Assembly (NCBI RefSeq): GCF_017104565.1
Contig: NZ_JAAGPD010000001.1
Coordinates: 868,001 to 932,000 of the forward strand
Length of the DNA: 64,000 nucleotides
DNA from: Paraburkholderia sp. Tr-20389
GTDB taxonomy: Bacteria > Pseudomonadota > Gammaproteobacteria > Burkholderiales > Burkholderiaceae
Direction: 5' to 3'
The notes beneath the pieces were generated by a model that was given only the letters and a program-made list of their open reading frames with translations, did no database searches and was not told the DNA's origin. A program made the position numbers and the translations under genes. Numbering within the stretch: position 1 is the stretch's first letter; each line of letters opens with the position of its first letter. Shown here one piece after another: positions 26,066-34,189 of the stretch.

Positions 26066-28072
26066 TCACAGCAGGCTGCTCGGCCACGGAATATGGATGA
26101 TCTGATCGAACACGCCATAGATCAGCGCCGTCACACAGGCCGCGAGAATCAGACTGAGCCGCCAGGACTCGCGCCCTTCGATCCGCATAAACGCGACGAT
26201 CACGATCGGCACCGTCGGGATCATGCCGATCAGCGACATGCAGACCAGGAACCCGACGAACCAGCCAAAGAACTTCGCTGCCCGCAGCAGCACGACCTTG
26301 TTCGGCAGCTTTTCGCCGTGGTCGCTCGATACATCCATGTGGATGCCGCCACCGGCGTTCGCCATGCCTGCTTGCGCCGGAATGAAAAACACCTTGTAGG
26401 CGAGACTGCCCGTTCCGGCGATCACGAGAATGCTCGCGATGACCGTCGGCCCGATTCGCGCCATCAGGAGCCAGCTCTGCGCCGTCAGCAGCATGTAGAG
26501 TCCGATGCCGATGAAGAACACATAGACGAGGTCTTCGAGCTTGAACGCGATCTTTCCGCTCGGCCGCATCCGCGCGAGGCCGCCGCTGCGCAGTGCGCTG
26601 AACAAGGGCTTGAAGAAGACCAGTGCCGCGAGAATCAGAAGAACCATCACGACCGGACGCGTGACCCACTCCGTCCCGTAGCGCACGTACGAGATCGACA
26701 TGTAGCGCTCCATCAGCACGCCGAGCACGAGACCGAGAATCAGCGGCGGACGCGCCCATTTGAGGCGCTTCATGGTCCAGCCGATCAGACCGGCGATCAG
26801 CAGCACGAACAGGTCGCCCCAGCTACGCGAGCCCTGAAAGGCGCCGACGTAGATGATGGGCATGATGACGGGCAGGATCAGCGTGTAGCGCAGCGTCGAA
26901 ATCTTCGCGAACTGCCCGCTGAGCAGAAAGCACAGTCCTGCGCCGAAGATGTTCGCCAGTGCGATCGACCAGACCATCGAATAGGTGAAGTCGAGATGCT
27001 TGGTCAGCATGTCGGGCCCTGGGATGAAGCCGTGCACCATCATCGCGCCGAGCAGGATCGCCTGAGCGGCGCCGCCCGGCACGCCGAACGACAGCATCGG
27101 CACGAGGCTGCCGCCTTCGCGTGCATTGTTGGCCGCTTCAGGCGCAATCACGCCGCGCACATCGCCCGTGGTGAAGGTCTGCTTCGCGCCCTTCGAGGTT
27201 TGCAGCGCGTGGCCGTAGGCGATCCAGTCCGTCACCGCGCCGGTGATACCGGGCACTGCACCGAGGATTGCGCCGAGCCCGCCGCAGCGAAGCACCAGGA
27301 ACCAGTTACGCAAGCTGTCGGCCACGCCCTGTTGCATGCCCTGGCGCGAAGTGAACTGCACATTCTCCGCGATGGCCGTGCGCCGGATCGCAAGCTCGCA
27401 CAGTTCCGGCAATGCAAAGATGCCGAGGATGATCGGCACCAGCGGAATGCCGTCCTGCAGATAAAGAATGTCCCCCGTCCAGCGCATTTGCCCCGTAGCG
27501 ACGTTGGTGCCGACCATGCCGACCAGAATGCCGAAACAGGCCGCGACCACGCCCCTCAGCGGCGCGTTGCCCGACAGGGCCGACACCATCGAGACGCCGA
27601 AGATCGTGAGCCCCAGCATTTCCGGCGTGCCGATCGACAGCACGAAAGGCCGTACCAGCGGCAGCGAAACAGCAAGAATGACCGCGCCGATCAGGCCGCC
27701 GAGCAGTGAAGACATGTAGCACGCACTCAATGCGCGCGACGCTTCTCCGCGCTTCGTCATCGGCAGCCCGTCGAGTACGGTGGCCTGCGACGCCGCGTGT
27801 CCCGGCACGCCGAAGAGCACGGCGGGAATGACGTCCGAAGTCGTAATGACGGACGCCATGCCGAGCAGCATCGCAAACGCCGCATACGGGTCCATCGTGT
27901 AAGTGAACGGCACCAGCAGCGCGAAGCCCGTCAGCCCTCCGATTCCCGGCAGCAACCCGATCGACAGTCCGACGACGACGCCGAACACGAGGAAGATCAG
28001 ACGGTTGAACTGCAAGAGCGTCGATAGCGCATGGCCTGCTGCCAATAGCGTTGCGTCGTTGAAAAATTCCAT
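26066..28072 (-). CDS. Tripartite tricarboxylate transporter permease, TctA-TctB fusion
   Basis: 668 residues, inner membrane. Residues 1-500 are TctA: GLLPGIGGLTGFALLVPFT, GVPGHAASQATVLDG and a second repeat GAVPGITGAVTDW / SFGVPGGAAQAILLGAM. TctA alone is about 500 residues. The last about 160 residues (from KLEDLVYVFFIG) have the four-helix pattern and the ending YGVFDQIIHIPWPSSLL typical of the small subunit TctB. No separate tctB exists nearby, so the two subunits are fused. With the TctC-type protein at 29098-30138 it forms a complete importer for a di- or tricarboxylate. Confidence 0.92.
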   Translation of the reverse strand: MEFFNDATLLAAGHALSTLLQFNRLIFLVFGVVVGLSIGLLPGIGGLTGFALLVPFTYTMDPYAAFAMLLGMASVITTSDVIPAVLFGVPGHAASQATVLDGLPMTKRGEASRALSACYMSSLLGGLIGAVILAVSLPLVRPFVLSIGTPEMLGLTIFGVSMVSALSGNAPLRGVVAACFGILVGMVGTNVATGQMRWTGDILYLQDGIPLVPIILGIFALPELCELAIRRTAIAENVQFTSRQGMQQGVADSLRNWFLVLRCGGLGAILGAVPGITGAVTDWIAYGHALQTSKGAKQTFTTGDVRGVIAPEAANNAREGGSLVPMLSFGVPGGAAQAILLGAMMVHGFIPGPDMLTKHLDFTYSMVWSIALANIFGAGLCFLLSGQFAKISTLRYTLILPVIMPIIYVGAFQGSRSWGDLFVLLIAGLIGWTMKRLKWARPPLILGLVLGVLMERYMSISYVRYGTEWVTRPVVMVLLILAALVFFKPLFSALRSGGLARMRPSGKIAFKLEDLVYVFFIGIGLYMLLTAQSWLLMARIGPTVIASILVIAGTGSLAYKVFFIPAQAGMANAGGGIHMDVSSDHGEKLPNKVVLLRAAKFFGWFVGFLVCMSLIGMIPTVPIVIVAFMRIEGRESWRLSLILAACVTALIYGVFDQIIHIPWPSSLL

Positions 28073-28168
28073 GCGTCATCCTGATGAAAGGGCAAGCTCG
28101 CTGGCTCACTTGATGGGTCCCACTTCACGCGCCGGCGAGAATCGAGGGTTTCCCACCTCGCGACGAAT

Positions 28169-29023
28169 TCAGTCGGCAAGCGACGGGTACAGCACCTTCG
28201 CCGTACGTCCCCAGACCCACGCGCGTTCGTCGTCGCTGAGACCTGCGAAACACGCATGTCCCTGATCGATCAGCTTCTTCAACGGTCCCGCGGAAGCCGG
28301 ATAATTCGAGCCGAAGGCCAGGTGATCGGCGCCGAACACCTTCGCCAGTTTCTGGAAGAATGCCTCTGCTCCACCAGGCGCTGCCTGCGCGAGATCGAAG
28401 GTTCGCGGCGTGATCTTCATGTAGATGTTGTCGTACTTCGCCAGATCGAACAGTGCAGCACAACGTGCATACGGCGGGCCATCCTCGAGATCGGGACGCG
28501 CACAATGATCGAGCGCGATCTTCACCGTGGGGAAACGTTCGGCGAGTTCGGCGACCATCGACAAGCCATCCGGCGTCGTCTGCACTGCCATCGTCATGCC
28601 GATCTCTGCGCAGCGCTCCCAGATCGGGAATGTCGCCGGATTGACCAGCCAGCTTCCGTCGCTCTGATGCGTCGCCCCGCCCGTGAAGAGCCGGATACCG
28701 CCCATGCCGTTGGCCAGCCAGTAGTCGAAGGTCTTCAGCGCATCGGGTGCGAGCAGGTCGAACGAATAGACACCCGTGAAGCGCTTCGGAAATTGCGCCA
28801 CGCTGTCGGCCACATACGCGTTGTTGTGCCCGTAGGTCGTCGACGAATGCACGATCGCGGCTTTTGCCACGCCGGCCTCGTCCATCTCGGCGATCATCTG
28901 TTCGAACGTGACGGGGCGCGTGGCCGACCACTTCGAGCGATGTCCGTGTTGCGGAGCGACCGGATAGCGATCCGTATCCGCCGAAATGATATGCGGGTGA
29001 ATGTCGATGATTTCAGGTGTCAT
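28169..29023 (-). CDS. Amidohydrolase-family lactone hydrolase-like protein (LigI-like), copy B
   Basis: 284 residues from MTPEIIDIHPHIIS, with AAAAGG shortly upstream; an earlier ATG (29053) has poor spacing. H-x-H metal motif (HPH), FTGGATHQSDGSW, ALDHCARPD and a final FGSNYPASAG with Asn where LigI has Asp. It is clearly a paralogue of 20587-21432 but diverged. It is placed between the Tct binding protein and the TctAB permease in a transport/catabolic operon. Likely reaction: hydrolysis of a lactone or a related C-C/C-O bond of the imported acid (inference). Confidence 0.82.
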   Translation of the reverse strand: MTPEIIDIHPHIISADTDRYPVAPQHGHRSKWSATRPVTFEQMIAEMDEAGVAKAAIVHSSTTYGHNNAYVADSVAQFPKRFTGVYSFDLLAPDALKTFDYWLANGMGGIRLFTGGATHQSDGSWLVNPATFPIWERCAEIGMTMAVQTTPDGLSMVAELAERFPTVKIALDHCARPDLEDGPPYARCAALFDLAKYDNIYMKITPRTFDLAQAAPGGAEAFFQKLAKVFGADHLAFGSNYPASAGPLKKLIDQGHACFAGLSDDERAWVWGRTAKVLYPSLAD

Positions 29024-29097
29024 TTGCCTAAGCCTTTTGATGGTGGCTGTCATTCACCTGCATGAGGTTCATGACGTCTCGTGGTCAGATCAAGCGA

Positions 29098-30138
29098 TCA
29101 ACGCGAACTGAAGATGAGCTTGCGTGCGCTCTCTAGCTGCGGTTCGGGCGTCGCGTACAGCTTGCTGACGATCTGCTCCACCGCGCTGCCGTCGATCGGA
29201 TCGATGGGAAAACCCGAAGTTTTCATGGCCTCGATGAACGAGGGATCCGCAATCGTCTTTGCAAACGCATCGCGCAGTGCGTTCAGACGATCCTGAGGCA
29301 CGTCCTTCGGCACGGCGATCGGACGCCCCGCGTTGAACGGCAGCAGGAACAGGTTGAACAGCGCCTTCACATTGGGATCCGTGATGTACGCGCTCAGGTT
29401 CGGAATATCGGAGAAAGGCGCCGGACTGTTCCAGCCAAGATGCAACAACACCTTCATCTTGCCGTCGGCAAGCATGCGCACGGGTTCGCCCTGTTGCAGA
29501 CCATCGATGGTCGACGCCCAGCCGTCGACTTCGCCGCGCTGCATCGCCAGATACACTTCGCCGCGGCCCGTGTATCCCGGCACGATGCTCATCTTCGCGC
29601 CGAGGTATTCGTCGAGCAGCGCGGGCAACGTTCTGTCCTCGTTAGCGAAGCCTGTCGCGCCGATGTACATCTTCTTTTTCATCAGGTCGTCAGCGGTGGT
29701 GACGCCGGAACGCGTCATCGACACCAGGCAGTATTCGACCTTGTTGAGACTGCCGAGCCATCTCACCTGGCGGGGATCGAATCTGTTCTGCCGCGGATCG
29801 AGCAGAGGGATATAGAGGTTGTTGCGCTGAAGAAAGCCGATCACGGTGCCGTCGTTGGGCTGTCTGGACTGAAGCGACGCCGCCGCGACCATCCCGCCGG
29901 CGCCCACCACGTTCATCACCACCGCACGCGGTTTGCCGGGAATGTAGTTGACGAAGAAGCGCGCGAACTGACGCGCGATGATGTCAGTCGGCGTGCCTGC
30001 ATCGGCGCTGACAACCAGCGTCAGCGTCTTGCCGTGATAGAAGTTTTCGACCGACTGGCCAAAAGCGGGTCCATTCATCGCCATCGCGGCAATACCCAGC
30101 AGCGCCGCGCAAGCGCGAATTGCGGTCCTGAACTTCAT
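29098..30138 (-). CDS. Tripartite tricarboxylate transporter binding protein (TctC/Bug family)
   Basis: 346 residues with a Sec signal peptide (MKFRTAIRACAALLGIAAMA, cleavage near AFGQ), so periplasmic. Bug-family marks: GKTLTLVVSADAGTPTDIIARQFARFF, NVVGAGGMVAAASLQ and RGEVDGWASTIDGL. It captures a carboxylate for the TctAB fusion. It is the first gene of the operon 30138-25484, with a copy of the 43-bp element 139 bp upstream. Its leader region and first codons resemble those of the porin gene at 33771, pointing to a duplicated promoter and signal sequence. Confidence 0.92.
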   Translation of the reverse strand: MKFRTAIRACAALLGIAAMAMNGPAFGQSVENFYHGKTLTLVVSADAGTPTDIIARQFARFFVNYIPGKPRAVVMNVVGAGGMVAAASLQSRQPNDGTVIGFLQRNNLYIPLLDPRQNRFDPRQVRWLGSLNKVEYCLVSMTRSGVTTADDLMKKKMYIGATGFANEDRTLPALLDEYLGAKMSIVPGYTGRGEVYLAMQRGEVDGWASTIDGLQQGEPVRMLADGKMKVLLHLGWNSPAPFSDIPNLSAYITDPNVKALFNLFLLPFNAGRPIAVPKDVPQDRLNALRDAFAKTIADPSFIEAMKTSGFPIDPIDGSAVEQIVSKLYATPEPQLESARKLIFSSR

Positions 30139-30276
30139 GGTCGTCTCTGTCTCCGGTAATAGTCCGCGATTCGCATTCGTGGCCAGGCCGACACATTGCA
30201 GGCCGGATGCGGATCGCGTTGTCTACGTTCGTTTATCGAGTGAACGTAGACAAATTTTGCCAGCACGACGACGTGG

Positions 30277-30319
30277 GTCAATTGAGAAAAACGGCGAGGG
30301 GTTTGAGCAAATGGTTAAG
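30277..30319 (-). promoter_or_regulatory. Shared 43-bp regulatory element, copy 4
   Basis: Plus strand: GTCAATTGAG, 16 bases, TTGAGC, AAAT, GGTTAAG. It lies 139 bp upstream of the Tct binding-protein start. AAATTTTGCCAGC lies 13 bases from its gene-proximal end and recurs identically placed at copy 6. Confidence 0.75.
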
Positions 30320-30369
30320 GCCCGCGCAGAACGGCGGGCGGCAGGCAGGTTCGTGTGAGCGGGCGACGC

Positions 30370-31320
30370 TTAACGCGCGGCCCGGCTCTTTTCGGCGAGA
30401 CGTTGAGCCGCCTCTTCCAGACACGAGACCATCAGTTGCGCACTGGGCGTCAGGCCACGATTGCGATTCCACAGCACGCCCGTCGGCCGCAGCAGACGGG
30501 GCAGGCTCAACGGCAGCGTGTGAAGCGGTTGTGCGGGATCGTTAGCGGGCGTGTCGGCCATCACGGCAATGAAGTCCGATACCTGCAGATGCGCGCGCAC
30601 GACGTGAATCGAGAGCGTTTCGATGTAGTTGCTGGTCAACGGCACGTCATGCGCTTCGAGCGCACGTTCGAGCGGATCGCGCAGTATCGATCCCGGCGGC
30701 GGCAATATCCACGGGTACGGTTGCAGGTCCGACCACTTCAGTGTCTTCCTGCGGGCCAGCGGATGCTGACGGCCCGTCACCAGTGTCACCGGATCTTCAA
30801 GCAGTTCCTTCTCCTCGAAACTGCCGAGCGTATCCGGAGGCGGCAGACGGCCCACCACGAGGTCGAGCCGCCCCTGCCAGAGTTCGGGCAAGAGCGAGGC
30901 CGTCGTCCCTTCGATCACCACCACATTGGTTCCGGGCGAACGCTGCTTCAGAAGGCCCAGCGCTTGCGGCACCAGCACGGACGCCGATGCGGGCAGCATG
31001 CCGATGTGGACTTTGCCCTCGGTGCCCGAACTCAGCGCTTTCAATTCGTCGCGTGCCTGATGAAGGATCGTCAGCATCGACCGTGCGTGGCGAATCAGGC
31101 AATCGCCGTACTGCGTGGGCACGAGGCCCTGAGCCGTGCGTGAAAACAGCGTGAGCCCGAGTCCTTTTTCAAGCTCGGCCAGCGACTTCGACACGGCAGG
31201 CACGGTCACATGCGTGACGTCGGCGACCTGGGTCAGGTTGCGGTACGTGTCGATTGCCACGATCAGGTGCAAATGGCGCGCCTTCAGATTGATCTGCAGG
31301 TACCAGTCAAGCTCCGACAC
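30370..31320 (-). CDS. LysR-type regulator, paralogue B
   Basis: 316 residues, same family and nearly the same sequence as 24416-25423, without that protein's C-terminal tail. Winged HTH about 15-75, effector domain about 95-300. It is divergent from the Tat-exported binding-protein gene (31493), and the 172-base gap contains copy 5 of the 43-bp element, the classical arrangement in which a LysR protein controls its neighbour. It is the best candidate for the regulator that reads all six copies (inference). Confidence 0.93.
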   Translation of the reverse strand: MSELDWYLQINLKARHLHLIVAIDTYRNLTQVADVTHVTVPAVSKSLAELEKGLGLTLFSRTAQGLVPTQYGDCLIRHARSMLTILHQARDELKALSSGTEGKVHIGMLPASASVLVPQALGLLKQRSPGTNVVVIEGTTASLLPELWQGRLDLVVGRLPPPDTLGSFEEKELLEDPVTLVTGRQHPLARRKTLKWSDLQPYPWILPPPGSILRDPLERALEAHDVPLTSNYIETLSIHVVRAHLQVSDFIAVMADTPANDPAQPLHTLPLSLPRLLRPTGVLWNRNRGLTPSAQLMVSCLEEAAQRLAEKSRAAR

Positions 31321-31332
31321 GTCGTGTGCCCC

Positions 31333-31376
31333 CTTTTACCAACTCGTTAAGTCTGAGGCCATTTTACTCAATTGCC
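31333..31376 (+). promoter_or_regulatory. Shared 43-bp regulatory element, copy 5
   Basis: Inverted relative to the other copies, matching its plus-strand gene. Plus strand reads TTTACC, AACT, CGTTAA, 16 bases, CTCAATTGCC. It is 117 bp upstream of the ATG at 31493 and 13 bp from the divergent LysR start. GCTGGCA follows 15 bases later, as at copies 4 and 6. Confidence 0.75.
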
Positions 31377-31492
31377 CGCAGTTGCTGTTCGCTGGCAGGA
31401 TCGCGATGCGCCCGATGGCGCTTTTTTGCATTGGCCGCAAGCTACACGATGAACGACAACTCGTCGGCACGACCGGCGTATGGAGACAGCCG

Positions 31493-32512
31493 ATGACCCA
31501 CACCTTAAGCCGCCGCCGCTTTCTGCGCAGCGCCGGCCTGCTCGGCCTGAGCGTTGCCGCTGGCGGGCTCGCCGTGCCGTATTTCGCGAGGAGCGCGACG
31601 ACCCAGCTGCGCATCGTCAGCAACCCGGGACTGGAGAATGCCACGCTGAACGCGTTGATGGACGAGATGGGTTATTTCAGGCAGTTCGGCGTCAATGCGA
31701 TGATCGTGCAGATCCCCGGCGCAACGGGCCCTTTCGATGCCATCTCCGCGGGCGCGGCAGATGTCTGCATGGTATCCGGCTACAACATGGTGTTGTCACG
31801 CATCGCGCAAGGCGCCAGGGTCAAGATCGTCGGCGCCGGGATGAAGAAATGCGCGCTAACGGTTTTCACGCGGCCCGCCGATAGGGTCACGACGCTCGCC
31901 GATCTAAAGGGCAAGACGGTCGCGGTCGGCCCGACCTTGGGCTTGCTGCATACGCTGATGCTGCAGTTGATGAAGGAAAAGGGGATCGACGCTTCGCAGG
32001 TCAATTTCGTCGATAAAGGCAGCAACGAACAATGCTACGACGCGGTTATCAGGGGCGAAGCGGACGCGTGCTGCGCGAGCATCTCGCATCTGAACGTTTC
32101 TGGCGGGCTCGTGGCGATCAGCGATGCCAACATGTGGCAAGCGCTGCCGCGATGCATTTTCCAGACCGCCTATGCGTCCGATACTGCATTGCAGGAAAAG
32201 CACGAGGGATTGGTCGCCGTCATGGCCGCCTATGGCGCGCTCTACGATTTCCTGATGTCGCCCGCATCGCGCGATGCGTTCTTCGAAGCACGCAAACACG
32301 CGCAGAAAAAATTCGACAAGCAATCGGCGCAGGCCATCTGGGAGTTCAATGAATCGCAACGGCCCTACTCGAAGGATCTCTCGCTGACAGGCGACGATAT
32401 CGGCTATCTGCAAGACATGTTCATCGGCCTCGGCAGCCTGAAGCGGAAACAACCCTTCGCGGAAGTGGCCGACATGTCGGCGGCAAAAGCCGCGACGAAG
32501 CTGCTCGGCTGA
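31493..32512 (+). CDS. Tat-exported NitT/TauT-type substrate-binding protein
   Basis: 339 residues. The N-terminus MTHTLSRRRFLRSAGLLGL is a twin-arginine signal, so it is exported folded. The mature part is an ABC-type aromatic sulfonate/nitrate-like binding protein: DEMGYFRQFGVNAMIVQIPG, LKGKTVAVGPTLGLLHTLML and GEADACCASISHLNV. The start is the ATG preceding the Tat motif, although the frame opens far upstream. No ABC permease or ATPase is in the window, so it is an orphan or works with a distant transporter. It probably senses or captures the regulon's substrate. It ends before a bidirectional terminator. Confidence 0.88.
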   Translation: MTHTLSRRRFLRSAGLLGLSVAAGGLAVPYFARSATTQLRIVSNPGLENATLNALMDEMGYFRQFGVNAMIVQIPGATGPFDAISAGAADVCMVSGYNMVLSRIAQGARVKIVGAGMKKCALTVFTRPADRVTTLADLKGKTVAVGPTLGLLHTLMLQLMKEKGIDASQVNFVDKGSNEQCYDAVIRGEADACCASISHLNVSGGLVAISDANMWQALPRCIFQTAYASDTALQEKHEGLVAVMAAYGALYDFLMSPASRDAFFEARKHAQKKFDKQSAQAIWEFNESQRPYSKDLSLTGDDIGYLQDMFIGLGSLKRKQPFAEVADMSAAKAATKLLG

Positions 32513-32547
32513 ACGGGTCACGCGGTTCAGTCTTTGCGATGACAAAA

Positions 32548-32583
32548 GCCCCGCAGGCCGGATCGATGTCCGGCCTGCGGGGC
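32548..32583. terminator. Bidirectional hairpin terminator
   Basis: A perfect 15-bp GC-rich stem (GCCCCGCAGGCCGGA and its complement) with a TCGATG loop lies between convergent binding-protein and porin genes. On the minus strand it is followed by TTTTGTC, so it ends the porin transcript well. Confidence 0.85.
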
Positions 32584-32625
32584 ATGCTTCATTTGGGTGC
32601 TGCGATGCGTGCGTCCTGCATCATG

Positions 32626-33771
32626 TCAGAACGTGTGCCGGATACCCGCGATGATTGATATCTGCGAACTGCCGGCCGGAGGCGTGGGAACAGGCGTGAT
32701 GGTGGTCGCTGCGAGCGCGAGATTGCCGTAGTTGTGGATATGCTCGCCCGTCAGGTAAAGAAACGTGCGCTTCGACAGCAGATATTCACCGCGCAATACG
32801 AGCACCAGCGCCTTGTTGGGCGAATGGTCGTACTTGAGTTGCGCCACCATGCCGTCGACATACACGAACGGTGTAACGGGTACGGTGCCCGTCACCCAGA
32901 AGAGGTTGCTCTTCGGCGTCTTGAGGCCTTCGTCATCGCGCCTGATCCAGCCTACGCCGAACTTGGCTTGACTGATCTTGAAGTAGCCACCCAACGTGAA
33001 CCGGCTGTCGGTGAGATTCGGTGAAGTGAGGCCGCCGAACGTTCCTGACGTGCCGCCGTAGTTGCGTTCATAAGAGGTCGCCACGCCCCAGGTGTGTCCA
33101 TCGTACTTACCCATGACCGAATATTCCCGGCATTCGTTCGACGGTGTCGTCTGTCCCGGGCAATTGGCGGCTGCGGCGGTCGCCGGATTGCCGTTCACGG
33201 CATCGCGACCGAAGCTGTAGTTCACCCCGCCTTCGAATCCGCCGAGAAAATAGCGGTAGCTCACGGAATTGTCGGCGCGTGCATTGGCGATGCCGTTATC
33301 CAGCGTGGTAAGACCTTGCGCGCCCGTTCCGAACGGATTGATGAACGAGGTCGCATAGAAGCGCATCGTGTATTGACGCCCGAACGTCAGCCGGCCGAAC
33401 TTCCCATCGAGACCGACGTACGATTGCCGCCCGAACAGACGGCCACCTTGCCGCGACGTTCCATTGCTGGGCATGAAGCCGCCTTGCAGATCGAAGATCG
33501 CCTTCGTCCCGCCGCCGAGATCTTCGCTGCCGCGAATCCCGAAGTACGACGTTGCCGTTCCGTCTCCCATGCGATAAGCGTTGGTCGTGGCGTTCTTTCC
33601 CTTGGCCACGTTGTTGACGTATTCCAATCCCTGATCGATCAAGCCATAGATGGTCACCATACTGGTACCCGTGGCTTTACCATCGGCCGCGCCTTCGTCT
33701 TCAGCCTGCGCCCAGGTCGGCACAATGCTCATCAATGCCGCGCAAGCACATATTGCGGTCCTGTATTTCAT
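32626..33771 (-). CDS. Outer-membrane porin (Gram-negative porin_4 family)
   Basis: 381 residues. Signal peptide MKYRTAICACAALMSIVPTWAQA, then the porin_4 start SMVTIYGLIDQGLEYVNN, beta-strand pairs such as SYFGIRGSEDLGGGTKAIFDL and LTFGRQYT, and the terminal Phe (GIRHTF) needed for outer-membrane assembly. Trimeric beta-barrel general or specific diffusion channel. The frame extends upstream, but the signal peptide fixes the start. Copy 6 of the 43-bp element is 128 bp upstream, so it is probably a substrate-specific entry channel of this regulon. Confidence 0.95.
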   Translation of the reverse strand: MKYRTAICACAALMSIVPTWAQAEDEGAADGKATGTSMVTIYGLIDQGLEYVNNVAKGKNATTNAYRMGDGTATSYFGIRGSEDLGGGTKAIFDLQGGFMPSNGTSRQGGRLFGRQSYVGLDGKFGRLTFGRQYTMRFYATSFINPFGTGAQGLTTLDNGIANARADNSVSYRYFLGGFEGGVNYSFGRDAVNGNPATAAAANCPGQTTPSNECREYSVMGKYDGHTWGVATSYERNYGGTSGTFGGLTSPNLTDSRFTLGGYFKISQAKFGVGWIRRDDEGLKTPKSNLFWVTGTVPVTPFVYVDGMVAQLKYDHSPNKALVLVLRGEYLLSKRTFLYLTGEHIHNYGNLALAATTITPVPTPPAGSSQISIIAGIRHTF

Positions 33772-33898
33772 GATTGATGCCGTCTCCTTGAATGGGTCAC
33801 AATGTGCCAGATCGCGAACTGGCGTCGCTATCGGGACTTGGACCATGCTTTTTCGTTTGTTTGTAACGCACTGAAATTTTGCCAGCGCGTGACGGCAG

Positions 33899-33941
33899 GT
33901 CTATTGAGAAAAACAGCCTCGGCATTGAGCGAATGGTTAAG
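33899..33941 (-). promoter_or_regulatory. Shared 43-bp regulatory element, copy 6
   Basis: Plus strand: GTCTATTGAG, 16 bases, TTGAGC, GAAT, GGTTAAG. It lies 128 bp upstream of the porin start. It and copy 4 are the closest pair and share flanking sequence. Confidence 0.75.
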
Positions 33942-34078
33942 CTCCATGCGGCGCGTTGAAGTTCAGGTGCTATTCGGGCAATTACAGGCTGGGGCGCGAA
34001 ATGTTCTCAGGCGACCTGCCCGATACGCAGAGCAGATGCGATGTCGGAAGAACTCGCGTTAGGGTGACTTGAAGAAAC

Positions 34079-34110
34079 ACTCAACCGCTCGTCGCTTTTA
34101 TTCAATGGCC
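34079..34110 (+). promoter_or_regulatory. Weak, half-conserved match to the shared element
   Basis: ACTCAA, exactly 16 bases, then TTCAATGGCC, in plus-strand orientation 80 bp before the DUF4148 gene. The outer TTAACC half is missing. It may be a degenerate or chance match. Confidence 0.25.
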
Positions 34111-34189
34111 TAAGTGTTTTCCCTAGTGTGAAATGCGGCTTCGTCGCTGCGGAAATTCGCGGCCATCTTCAAGTTAGAAGGGTAAGAAA

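Noticed and set aside
26048-27709. A 553-codon plus-strand frame across the TctAB gene
   Set aside because: Low-complexity His, Arg, Gln and Asp sequence antisense to an obvious membrane protein.
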